A DNA stretch of 47,150 bases, from assembly GCA_002710015.1 (NCBI GenBank), contig PAOW01000028.1, positions 1-47,150 of the forward strand, in the 5' to 3' direction. Of the stretch, positions 8,460 to 15,476 are shown in pieces (the stretch's first letter is position 1; the number at the start of each line of letters is the position of its first letter). The position numbers and the translations under genes were made by a program. The notes beneath the pieces were generated by a model, which had not been told where the DNA came from, made no database searches, and saw only the letters and a program-made list of their open reading frames with translations. The stretch comes from Methanobacteriota archaeon. GTDB lineage: Archaea > Thermoplasmatota > Poseidoniia > Poseidoniales > Poseidoniaceae.

Positions 8460-9497
8460 ATGGCAGACTACACAATGCTAATCATCTACTCATCCCTTGC
8501 GCTGGGGGTTTCATTTCTATGTTCCATGTTAGAGGCAGTTCTACTTTCAATGTCTCTATCGCACGTTAGTGTTATCAACAAATCCGGTGATAAAAATGGT
8601 GCAAGATGGGCACGTCTCAAAGCAGATGATTCAGTAAAACCACTAACGGCAATCCTCACATTGAATACTATTGCTCACACAATGGGTGCTGCTGGCGTTG
8701 GTGCTGAGGTTTCTAGAATCTGGGGGGATGATAAGTTAACAATTGCATCAGTAATATTGACTCTTGCAGTGTTGTTCTTATCTGAAATAATACCAAAAAC
8801 TCTCGGCTCTGCGTATTGGAAAGTACTCTCTGGTCCATCAGGAATTTTACTCTCTGGTATGACTAAGATTCTGACTCCATTTTTCGCACCTCTTCTATGG
8901 TTCAAGAGATTGATTCCTAAGTCTGCTACTGCTTTAGTTACAAGAGATGAGCTTCATGCTTTGGCAGATATTAGTGAAGAAGAAGGCGAGTTAGACGAAA
9001 ATGAGGAAGCTGTCATCCACAATTTGTTAGCACTTAGAGAGACGCGAGTGAAGGATGTAATGACACCACGAACGGTTACACTGGCATTTGAACAAGATAT
9101 GACTATCAGACAGGTATTGGATGAAACAAAAATTCTGAGATTCGGTAGAATGCCAGTATATGATGAAGATATAGATTCATTGACCGGTTTTGTATTAAGG
9201 TCCGATATCTTGATGGCAGCTTCAAAAGATCAATGGGATTTGGGACTGTCTGAACTAAAGAAACCATTGTTATCTATCGGTGTCGATGATAGTGTAGATT
9301 TAGCCCTAGAAAAATTCTTACAATCCAAAGTGCAGATACTTGCGGCATTAGACGAGTTTGGTGGAACCGCGGGTATAATTACAATGGAGGACGTTATTGA
9401 AACCCTACTAGGTGAAGAAATAGTAGATGAACTTGATGAGCATGAAGACATGCGTGAACTAGCCAGGGAGCAGGCTGGCTCGTTGGAAGAGGAATAA
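8460..9497 (+). CDS. CNNM/CorC-like membrane protein (DUF21 + CBS pair)
   Basis: 345 aa from the ATG at 8460; an in-frame TTG at 8451 adds only three residues. The first half has hydrophobic segments of a DUF21/CNNM transmembrane domain (for example TMLIIYSSLALGVSFLC, then ILTLNTIAHTMGAAGVGAE and SEIIPKTLGS). The second half has a Bateman CBS pair starting at RVKDVMTPRTVTLAFE and including FGRMPVYDEDIDSLTGFVL and GTAGIITMEDVIETLLGEE. Family members are implicated in Mg2+/Co2+ efflux or homeostasis. The C-terminal CorC/HlyC domain is missing, the protein ending in a short acidic tail. It abuts the convergent hydrolase gene with no intergenic base. Family call firm; transported ion uncertain. 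Confidence 0.88.
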   Translation: MADYTMLIIYSSLALGVSFLCSMLEAVLLSMSLSHVSVINKSGDKNGARWARLKADDSVKPLTAILTLNTIAHTMGAAGVGAEVSRIWGDDKLTIASVILTLAVLFLSEIIPKTLGSAYWKVLSGPSGILLSGMTKILTPFFAPLLWFKRLIPKSATALVTRDELHALADISEEEGELDENEEAVIHNLLALRETRVKDVMTPRTVTLAFEQDMTIRQVLDETKILRFGRMPVYDEDIDSLTGFVLRSDILMAASKDQWDLGLSELKKPLLSIGVDDSVDLALEKFLQSKVQILAALDEFGGTAGIITMEDVIETLLGEEIVDELDEHEDMRELAREQAGSLEEE

Positions 9498-10445
9498 TCA
9501 AGACATTTTCCTCTGTATCCAGTCAACTATTAATCCATCACGTTCTGAATTTACTCGATTCCTTGAATGTGGTAGTGATTCGATTAAATGCGCTTCAACA
9601 TCAATAGGTTGTTCCATCAATAAATCGTAATGATATCTCCCTAAACGTTGATCATCAGCTGATTGTAGTAACAGGATTGGACATTTTGGCAAAGCCCAAT
9701 ATGGAACATCAACCTCTTTCCATTCGATTTTGCCATAATCTGGATGTATCTTTCGAAACCCATTAAGAGCCCATATCTTTAGTATTGGACCAAGAAATGA
9801 TAACTTCCCGGACATTTCTTTTAAGATAGGAGAGTAAGCAGACATCGGTGATTCCAAAATCATAGTACCATACGCTTCTTTCCACCAACCGTTGTGTCTG
9901 TAATTGTGCATTCCTATTGCCACATAGCCACCTAAACTATGCCCATAAAAATGAACTTTGTTCACTCTTTTTTTATCAACTTTTTCTAATAAAAACATTA
10001 AGTCATTGATAACTTTTCCAGCAGTCCATTCATAGGTTTCGGGAGCGATACCATGACCTCGCATGTCATGAGCCAGGGTATGAAATCCATGGTCATGAAA
10101 TAACTTCATACGTTCTAGGAACCTCTCGCTAGAAGACATCCAGCCATGTAAAAAAACAACAAGGTCAGATTTTTTATCCTGATATCTAATGTAACCATAT
10201 ATGTCGATTCCATTGTTATCTTCTTTTACGATTGTGTAATCTTTGTCGTCAAGGGCTGGACTTCTTGTCTTTGGTCCAGCAAACATTTCTCTAATTATTA
10301 AATGATATAATACAAGTAAGGCTAGAAAAAAACTAAGCAGCGCAAACAGGCCGTTAACTAAGAATGATCCTGTAAGACTAATTAAAAGCACTAATAATAG
10401 CAAAAATATCTTCTGACCGTTAACGGTCACTTTTCGCGAATCCAT
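9498..10445 (-). CDS. Membrane-anchored alpha/beta hydrolase
   Basis: 315 aa from the ATG at 10445, which has GAGGA just upstream and avoids the overlap caused by an alternative start at 10496. Two hydrophobic segments fill residues about 12-52, followed by an alpha/beta-hydrolase domain: FLHGWMSS (oxyanion region), HDMRGHG, the nucleophile elbow GHSLGG with Ser 170, a candidate acid in LLLQSADDQR and a candidate His in ESLPHSRNR. This resembles serine esterase/lipase or monoacylglycerol-lipase-like enzymes tethered to the membrane; the substrate cannot be read from sequence. It lies 16 nt after the RDD-like membrane protein gene on the same strand, suggesting an operon that handles envelope or lipid components. 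Confidence 0.85.
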   Translation of the reverse strand: MDSRKVTVNGQKIFLLLLVLLISLTGSFLVNGLFALLSFFLALLVLYHLIIREMFAGPKTRSPALDDKDYTIVKEDNNGIDIYGYIRYQDKKSDLVVFLHGWMSSSERFLERMKLFHDHGFHTLAHDMRGHGIAPETYEWTAGKVINDLMFLLEKVDKKRVNKVHFYGHSLGGYVAIGMHNYRHNGWWKEAYGTMILESPMSAYSPILKEMSGKLSFLGPILKIWALNGFRKIHPDYGKIEWKEVDVPYWALPKCPILLLQSADDQRLGRYHYDLLMEQPIDVEAHLIESLPHSRNRVNSERDGLIVDWIQRKMS

Positions 10446-10461
10446 TTGGATTCCTCTGGTT

Positions 10462-11373
10462 TCAGTCTTCAGAAGATGGTTCACTTTCTGATTCATCGTC
10501 TACAGACGCTTCATCGTTATTATCTTTTGATTCTGATTTTTCGGCAGCTTCTTGTGCCTTCTTTTCAGCCTTAGCTTTGGCTTTCTCTTGGCGCTGAGCT
10601 TGCTTTTCTTGCCATTTGTCACCAAAGTCTCCAAGCGCTTCAAACCTTGCAAGCCATCCGGTTTCATCTCCCATGGATACGTGCTTAACTAAGTATGACG
10701 AGAATGCAAGGTCAAACAAACCTTGAGTATAATCTGAGTTTCTCTTGAAGAAGAAGTTAACCACCCAGATGATGATTAAAACAACGCCTGTGATGAATAA
10801 AGGCATTCCACCTGATGAGAGGAATTGAAATTGCGAGAACATCAAATATACACCAAACAGGGATAGGAATCCCAAACTGTTGTTTAATATCGCATGAACT
10901 GGTATTGGCTTATTTCCAGACGAGTTGATATATTTGGTTCTAGAAACGAACTCTCCTATATTACGTCCCGTCCATATAGGCATGACCAACCAATTGAATA
11001 GGACCATTAGACCCCCTAATCCAACAACAATTGTTAGATCGCTATTTGCCCCTGTAGCCATAATACTACCCACTCCAATTATCACTCCAAAGTTCCAAGC
11101 GAAGTTTATGAGCCAACCAATGTATCTTGGCATCTTCCCTGCTAGCTCGTAACCCTCAGGTAATCCACTGGGCCGGATTCTTGGCTCACGTTCTCGCTTT
11201 GGTTTCTCCCGCTTAGCTTTGGCTGGTTTGGCCGCTTTTGCAACTGCTTTTTTTGCAACTGCCTTTTTTGGGGTTGCTTTCTTAGCAACTGCTTTTTTTG
11301 GAGTTGCCTTCTTAGCAACAGCTTTCTTCGGGTCTTCTTCCTTTGCGTTTTCGACTTTATCTAACAGTCCCAT
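10462..11373 (-). CDS. RDD-like membrane protein with Lys/Ala/Pro repeat tail
   Basis: 303 aa. Residues 16-45 are a histone-H1-like low-complexity tail built from a KKAVAKKATP decamer, continuing into a KPAKAKREKPKR basic stretch. Then come about four hydrophobic helices (from IGWLINFAWNFGVIIGVGS to FITGVVLIIIWVVNFFF) with a TGRNIGEFVSRTKYIN element and a DLAFSSYLV segment that resemble the RDD family, and finally a charged Lys/Glu/Asp-rich C-terminal tail. RDD proteins are poorly characterised and some have been linked to ion transport. A GGTGAT ribosome-binding site sits 4 nt from the ATG. It lies between the Pro-rich acidic protein and the membrane hydrolase. The RDD assignment is tentative; the layout of basic tail, membrane core and acidic tail is directly visible. 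Confidence 0.72.
   Translation of the reverse strand: MGLLDKVENAKEEDPKKAVAKKATPKKAVAKKATPKKAVAKKAVAKAAKPAKAKREKPKREREPRIRPSGLPEGYELAGKMPRYIGWLINFAWNFGVIIGVGSIMATGANSDLTIVVGLGGLMVLFNWLVMPIWTGRNIGEFVSRTKYINSSGNKPIPVHAILNNSLGFLSLFGVYLMFSQFQFLSSGGMPLFITGVVLIIIWVVNFFFKRNSDYTQGLFDLAFSSYLVKHVSMGDETGWLARFEALGDFGDKWQEKQAQRQEKAKAKAEKKAQEAAEKSESKDNNDEASVDDESESEPSSED
11239..11328 (-). repeat. In-frame 30-nt tandem repeat coding the KKAVAKKATP tail
   Basis: About three imperfect copies of a 30-nt unit encode residues 16-45 of the RDD-like protein. The DNA copies are nearly identical, so slippage could change the copy number between strains. Confidence 0.75.
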
Positions 11374-11381
11374 ATAATCAC

Positions 11382-12536
11382 CTAACTGTACATTGCACCG
11401 ATTTCCTTGTATGTCTCAAAGTCTGCTGATGCTACAAATTCAGATACAGCACTCTCAGGCATACCGCCCAACAATGTATCAACTACTGAGAAGAATTCAG
11501 CCCTTTCTTTTTCCGATGAGGATTCTGGGTCTGATCCGACGTTCTTGTAAATCTCGAATCCTTCAGACTCAGTAAATTCTTTGATTTTATCCTCTGGAAG
11601 GTTACTACCTAATAACGAATCGACAATAGATACGAAATCTAGGAATATATCATCATCTGCTTCCTGAGCGACGTATGACTCTTCTTCGTAATCGTCTTCA
11701 TACTCCTCCTCATCTTCGTAATCGTCATCTTCATCATATGATTCATCTGTTGATTCATCATTAGTTAATTCCTCCAAATCTGCTTCGCCTGCAATGACAG
11801 ATTTGATTAACTTTCTTTCCGCCATGAGTTCCTCCAAAATGGGTCTTAGTTCTCTAAGAGTTTCTCTGTCACTCTCAGCTTTAGCAGCTTGGTATTCTGG
11901 TTTCAACTTGCGTAGTTCCCCTTCGACTGTTTCCAGTTGCATATTGAGTTCTACTAATGTCTCCCCATCAAGGGCTCCTTCTTCTTCCTGAACAGTTTGG
12001 TTGAGTAACTCCACTGTTGGTGAGTCTCGAACTTCAGCGATTTTATCATCTAGTTCGCCTTTACGCATAACGATAATTTCTCTATCAAGTTCGTGCCCAA
12101 ACCTATCGGAATACCTGTCTAGAAGACTACCTATCTCTCCTTGGCTAATCCTATCGATGTGTCCGTAGACTTGTTTTAGAGGTTTGCCACTTTTCTTAGC
12201 ATACAAACCAGAATATGATTGGGATTCTACAACTGGCTCTTCTGGGATTGGAGCTGCAACAGGTGGAAGCGCTTCAATTGCAGGTTGCGCTTGCTGTTGG
12301 ACTGGAGGAGTGATAGGTAGATCTTGAGGGCTTTGCTGAGGTTGCATAGGGATAGGTGGTTGTTGTGGCAAGGGTTGTGCCGGCACAGATGGGTTGGTCG
12401 GCAATTGTGGTGGAAGTGGCATTCCAGGAGGAGGTGGAAGCGGTAAACCACCAGGTGCAGGTAGAGGTGTATTGCTAGGTGGAGGAGGTGATGTATCGGT
12501 CTGTTTCTTCTTCTTACCTAGTCTCAAACGACGCAC
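11382..12536 (-). CDS. Unknown protein: Pro-rich N-terminus, coiled coil, acidic linker, duplicated C-terminal module
   Basis: 384 aa from a GTG at 12536. I do not recognise a named family. Residues 1-12 are basic. Residues 15-100 are a Pro/Gln-rich stretch with several PPPP-type runs. Residues 105-250 are charged and helical with coiled-coil character. Residues 259-297 are a run of Asp, Glu and Tyr. The C-terminus carries two copies of a 35-40-residue module (about 298-334 and 348-381), each reading Phe-x-x-(V/I)-V-D-(S/T)-L-L-G, then (L/M)-P-E, then E-F and finally F-E-x-Y-K. No signal peptide or membrane helix is evident. It is followed 8 nt later by the RDD-like protein gene, so a shared function at the membrane is possible. 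It is clearly a real gene by composition and operon position. Confidence 0.75.
   Translation of the reverse strand: MRRLRLGKKKKQTDTSPPPPSNTPLPAPGGLPLPPPPGMPLPPQLPTNPSVPAQPLPQQPPIPMQPQQSPQDLPITPPVQQQAQPAIEALPPVAAPIPEEPVVESQSYSGLYAKKSGKPLKQVYGHIDRISQGEIGSLLDRYSDRFGHELDREIIVMRKGELDDKIAEVRDSPTVELLNQTVQEEEGALDGETLVELNMQLETVEGELRKLKPEYQAAKAESDRETLRELRPILEELMAERKLIKSVIAGEADLEELTNDESTDESYDEDDDYEDEEEYEDDYEEESYVAQEADDDIFLDFVSIVDSLLGSNLPEDKIKEFTESEGFEIYKNVGSDPESSSEKERAEFFSVVDTLLGGMPESAVSEFVASADFETYKEIGAMYS
11394..11645 (-). repeat. Duplicated approx. 38-aa protein module
   Basis: Two diverged copies (about 11535-11645 and 11394-11495) encode the C-terminal modules of the Pro-rich acidic protein. Shared positions are a V-D-(S/T)-L-L-G core, an LPE/MPE turn, an E-F pair and a terminal aromatic FE-x-Y-K motif. 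The similarity is at protein level; the nucleotide copies have diverged. Confidence 0.7.
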
Positions 12537-12548
12537 CTCATGTCACGT

Positions 12549-12564
12549 GGGTAGTAACCTACCC
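12549..12564. other. Perfect 6-bp hairpin in the priS / Pro-rich-protein spacer
   Basis: GGGTAG and CTACCC are separated by a 4-nt loop. On the minus strand this hairpin lies between the priS stop and the GTG start of the next gene, about 12 nt before that start. It has no U-tract, so it may act as a 5' leader element or RNA-processing site rather than a terminator. Confidence 0.4.
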
Positions 12565-12609
12565 TTGAACGTTACCATTGAAAGAACGTTGCTGGATTAG
12601 AATTTTTCA

Positions 12610-13800
12610 TCATGTCTTGATGCGCGCCCAGCCTTTCAAAACAAGGAACGTAGCTCCAGCTTCATGCAACTCTATGACGTCACCTAACGACGGCTCATAC
12701 AATTTATCATCAAATCTTACAACAGAGTCATCAACAATAACTTCGACTGTTACTTTATTTTGCCTAGAAAGAGCAATGCCTTCGCTCAGACAATCAAACG
12801 GGTTAGTGCCATCTGGGTCTAATCTGGATAGAGGAAACTCAGTTACTCTTAGCCCACTTTTCCCGTGCAATGAGCCAGGCCAGCGAATTTGTCTTCTAGT
12901 ATCTATTGTTACTACTTCATCTGTCTCTCCAGCATTACCTAGAACTACACTCGAATCTGCTTTTATCAGGTTTTGGAATAATACAGCATAATTGTTTAGA
13001 ACGGCTAGTCTGCCAGATAATACGCGATTACGTCGGTTGTCTGATTGCATCAACTCTGATAATTTTTCAATGCTTGATTTTCCACGTAATCCCTTTACAC
13101 CTTCTCTATCCATCATTTCTTGCAATCCAGCTGTTATTGTGTTCAGTAATTTGTTATCTCCATTGTATATTCTATCAAGGTCATCAACAACTGATGTTAC
13201 CCCTTTTGCAACTCGCTTAGCCCAACCACTAGCATTTGGCATTGCTGAGCGATTTAATAAATCGCTAACCTCTACACCCTCTCCTCTAATGTGGCTAACC
13301 AGTTCTCTGCGAGATTCTGAATCAAGATGGAAATATTTAGGGTCTCGATAATGTAGGTGAAAACCCCTATGGCCAGAAAATGTAACTTGAAGATATTCTT
13401 GTTTGAAGCCGAAATCAGGTTCCAGAAAATCATTCCACAAAGACCAGGCTTGTTCTTGAATGACATCAATCATAGCTGGAAAGTCTTTGTCGGTTACACC
13501 GGGTAGGTGGTCACCATCCAAATCGAATATCAAATCTGCTCCTAACCAATCCTTATCAGCCATTTTTAGCTCATGCGGTTTTTTCCAATATGCAGTTGAA
13601 TAGAAGCATGAATGCTGTGGCCTTTCACAAAGGAATTGTCGAACTGTGTTGATGTCGGAAAAAGACTTGTGCCGCAGTGGGGTTCCACCGCCGAATGGTA
13701 TGAACATCCACTCTCTGGTTCTAAGCCTTGGTGGTGTCCAAAGTTCAGCAGACCTGTAATACTGAGTAAAACGATGTGCGAACCTAGCCCAACCCGAAAT
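12610..13800 (-). CDS. priS: DNA primase small (catalytic) subunit PriS, probable ATT start
   Basis: Catalytic subunit of the archaeal/eukaryal-type primase, which makes replication primers with PriL. Visible motifs: the metal-binding Asp triad in ADLIFDLDGDHLPG and the nucleotide-binding VTFSGHRGFHLHYRD. The first in-frame ATG is at 13707, but the reading frame continues upstream to 13821 and encodes recognisable PriS N-terminus (RFTQYYRSAEL, then REWMFIPFGG). No ATG, GTG or TTG exists there in frame. The best start is ATT at 13800, 4 nt after GGTGA (396 aa); CTG at 13812 is the alternative. The 13707 ATG (365 aa) would delete a conserved helix. The upstream neighbour is a small zinc protein gene. 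Identity is firm; the start is inferred. Confidence 0.93.
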   Translation of the reverse strand: MSGWARFAHRFTQYYRSAELWTPPRLRTREWMFIPFGGGTPLRHKSFSDINTVRQFLCERPQHSCFYSTAYWKKPHELKMADKDWLGADLIFDLDGDHLPGVTDKDFPAMIDVIQEQAWSLWNDFLEPDFGFKQEYLQVTFSGHRGFHLHYRDPKYFHLDSESRRELVSHIRGEGVEVSDLLNRSAMPNASGWAKRVAKGVTSVVDDLDRIYNGDNKLLNTITAGLQEMMDREGVKGLRGKSSIEKLSELMQSDNRRNRVLSGRLAVLNNYAVLFQNLIKADSSVVLGNAGETDEVVTIDTRRQIRWPGSLHGKSGLRVTEFPLSRLDPDGTNPFDCLSEGIALSRQNKVTVEVIVDDSVVRFDDKLYEPSLGDVIELHEAGATFLVLKGWARIKT

Positions 13801-13809
13801 CGTCTCACC
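13798..13809 (-). promoter_or_regulatory. GGTGA ribosome-binding site and ATT initiation codon of priS
   Basis: On the minus strand GGTGA (13809-13805) is followed by 4 nt and then ATT (13800-13798) in the PriS frame. The same GGTGA-4 nt-start geometry precedes the starts at 14577, 11373, 19443 and 8335, which is why ATT is chosen over CTG at 13812. Confidence 0.6.
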
Positions 13810-13841
13810 CAGTCTGTGTTATAGTAACTATCTTTTCAATG

Positions 13842-14045
13842 TCACTCTTTCCAAAAACGAGTCTTCCTAGCGATTTCGACAGTTACAGTATCTGCTCCAG
13901 TTAATTCAACGTAATGTGCCCAGCAGTAATAATTTTGATCAACAACCATAGCTTCCCCGAAGGTCAGTCGAACACCGCATGATTTGCATCTTGGCCCTAT
14001 TTCTCCGTTAGGAGTCTGAGCCAGCTCAATATGGTCGTGTGGCAT
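13842..14045 (-). CDS. Small CxxC...CxxH zinc-finger protein, unknown function
   Basis: 67 aa, ATG at 14045. It has a likely zinc site formed by RCKSCG (about residues 39-44 of the chain region) and YCWAHY further on, so Cys-x2-Cys followed by Cys-x2-His. The arrangement resembles a treble-clef or LIM-like half-finger. The rest is charged, with no membrane segment. It lies between the half-DOHH-like gene and priS on the same strand. That position and the coherent metal-binding pattern argue that it is real, but I cannot name a family. Confidence 0.65.
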   Translation of the reverse strand: MPHDHIELAQTPNGEIGPRCKSCGVRLTFGEAMVVDQNYYCWAHYVELTGADTVTVEIARKTRFWKE

Positions 14046-14094
14046 GGTGTCTCACAAAATAACGCTGGGATACCACACTCTTTGAATTATGCCC

Positions 14095-14577
14095 TTACCA
14101 GTCAATGTTTTCATCGCTACTGCACAATGCTAGTAAATCTAAAGCGACTTCACAAGACTCTGATATTTCCGGTTGTTCATCATCTAAAAATTCACTAAGT
14201 ATTGAAACGGCACGTCTATCCCCAATTGCTCCTAGAGCCTCAGCAGCTTCGTGTCTAACCATTACGTGTTCATCTTCATCCCGTAGAACTTGAATCAGTT
14301 TTTCAACGGCTGATGGATTTTGCATTTGACCAAGAACGTAAGCAATTTCATGTCTGAGCAAGGCGCTTTTACTCGAGAAGCCGTCACACAGCGCAAGAGC
14401 CGCTTCATCAGTCCTCATGTTGCGAAGCGAGAAAACAGATCTCATTCGCTGAAACATCTTCTGGTTTTCATCTACAAGGATACTTCTCAATGAGGTTACA
14501 TCTGCTAGTTTTGATGGAGGAGCGGGATCTACTGACCCGTATTCAGACACTCCTGGAACTCTATCTGCAACACTCAT
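14095..14577 (-). CDS. Deoxyhypusine hydroxylase-like HEAT protein, half length
   Basis: 160 aa of HEAT-like helices. Two His-Glu motifs, LLRHEIAYVLGQ (His76-Glu77) and MVRHEAAEALGAI (His109-Glu110), are spaced 33 residues apart. In eukaryotic deoxyhypusine hydroxylase (DOHH, about 300 aa) four such pairs bind the di-iron centre that hydroxylates deoxyhypusine on eIF5A. From memory of human DOHH, this protein matches its C-terminal half almost end to end: SVDPAPP at the start, FSLRN, EAALAL, the two HE helices and ESCEVALD at the end. The N-terminal half is absent: the next gene upstream is mqnD, and a GGTGAT site 4 nt before the ATG shows a proper start. A homodimer could rebuild the four-pair site. 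A generic HEAT/PBS-lyase protein is the alternative, but the motif match is too specific for that to be my first choice. Confidence 0.8.
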   Translation of the reverse strand: MSVADRVPGVSEYGSVDPAPPSKLADVTSLRSILVDENQKMFQRMRSVFSLRNMRTDEAALALCDGFSSKSALLRHEIAYVLGQMQNPSAVEKLIQVLRDEDEHVMVRHEAAEALGAIGDRRAVSILSEFLDDEQPEISESCEVALDLLALCSSDENIDW

Positions 14578-14585
14578 GTTATCAC

Positions 14586-15467
14586 CTAATTTGCGCCTAC
14601 AAACTCCATGTCACTGATGTTAAAATCAGGTCTAACCAATCCTATTGACTGACCTTCCTGAAGGAATCTGCGAATCGCTTCCCGGCCGTCTTCACGATAA
14701 TCTATCGTTCTATCATTAACATACATTGTTACAAATTTTTGGTTAGTTTCATCGTCGATACCGCGTCCCCACTTTTTAGCAAATTGAAGTGCCAGATCAG
14801 GGTTTTTTATTGAATACTCAATACTCATTTTAGTGTAATTTGTTATATCTTCCATGACTTTTTGGCCTAAATCTCTTCTGACAACATTTCCGCCAAGAGG
14901 CATTGGTAGGCCACCTGTTTTTTCATTCCACCATATACCCAAATTCGCAAGAACATCCAAATCATAATCTGCATAGGTTAGTTGACCCTCGTGAATTATC
15001 AACCCAGATGTAAAAGTTCCCTTTAGGATTTTAGGTATGATCTCATCAAATGGGACTACCTCATAATTCAAGTCGCCCCAACATAATTTAATTCCCATAT
15101 ATGCACTAGTTTTCAAGCCCGGAACAGCGATTGGTTTGCTTTTAGCTTCATCAATAGTTACTCCCTTTTTGGCTACGATCATAGGGCCGTATCCTTCACC
15201 CATGGAAGCCCCACAATTCATCAAAGCATAATCCTCAGATATCTCAGGATAAGCGTGAATGCTGACAGCCGAAACTTCCAATTCTCGATTCATTGCCCTG
15301 TGATTTAATGTTTCGATGTCCTGTAACTCATGGACGAATTTATATCCCGGTGTTGGGAATGCATTTGTAGTCATGGCGTAGAACATGAACGCATCATCTG
15401 GGTCTGGGGAGTGCCCAATTCTAACAATCATATTTCCATCCTCGTCTTTTGGTAGTTCATAATTCAT
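14586..15467 (-). CDS. mqnD: 1,4-dihydroxy-6-naphthoate synthase MqnD (futalosine menaquinone pathway)
   Basis: 293 aa with a periplasmic-binding-protein-like fold. MqnD converts cyclic dehypoxanthinyl futalosine to 1,4-dihydroxy-6-naphthoate in menaquinone synthesis. Signatures: GHSPDPDDAFMFYA near the N-terminus (residues 18-31), EVSAVSIHAYPEI, GYGPMIVAK, IAVPGLKTSAYM, the SGLIIHEGQLTY segment with the catalytic-type His, and GLPMPLGGNVVRRDLG. It shares a fold with MqnA, but the SPDPDDAFMFYA signature and the LGGN loop are MqnD-type. MqnA and MqnE lie on the same strand 3 kb away (18655-20634), separated by a plus-strand gene and the HMA-DUF4396 gene, so the pathway is clustered but split. 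MqnB and MqnC are not seen here. Confidence 0.93.
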   Translation of the reverse strand: MNYELPKDEDGNMIVRIGHSPDPDDAFMFYAMTTNAFPTPGYKFVHELQDIETLNHRAMNRELEVSAVSIHAYPEISEDYALMNCGASMGEGYGPMIVAKKGVTIDEAKSKPIAVPGLKTSAYMGIKLCWGDLNYEVVPFDEIIPKILKGTFTSGLIIHEGQLTYADYDLDVLANLGIWWNEKTGGLPMPLGGNVVRRDLGQKVMEDITNYTKMSIEYSIKNPDLALQFAKKWGRGIDDETNQKFVTMYVNDRTIDYREDGREAIRRFLQEGQSIGLVRPDFNISDMEFVGAN

Positions 15468-15476
15468 AATTACACC

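Noticed and set aside
12549-12564. Hairpin as an intrinsic terminator of priS
   Set aside because: No T-run follows it on the minus strand and it lies close to the next start codon, so a leader element is more likely.
13566-13808. GTG-started frame overlapping the 5' end of priS
   Set aside because: It shares the GGTGA site region, but its translation is unrelated to any family, while the neighbouring frame encodes the PriS N-terminus. I considered a frameshift joining the two and found none needed.
14095-14577. Plain PBS-lyase HEAT-repeat annotation
   Set aside because: Two His-Glu pairs at the DOHH spacing plus flanking SVDPAPP and ESCEVALD segments are more specific than generic HEAT repeats, so DOHH-like was preferred.
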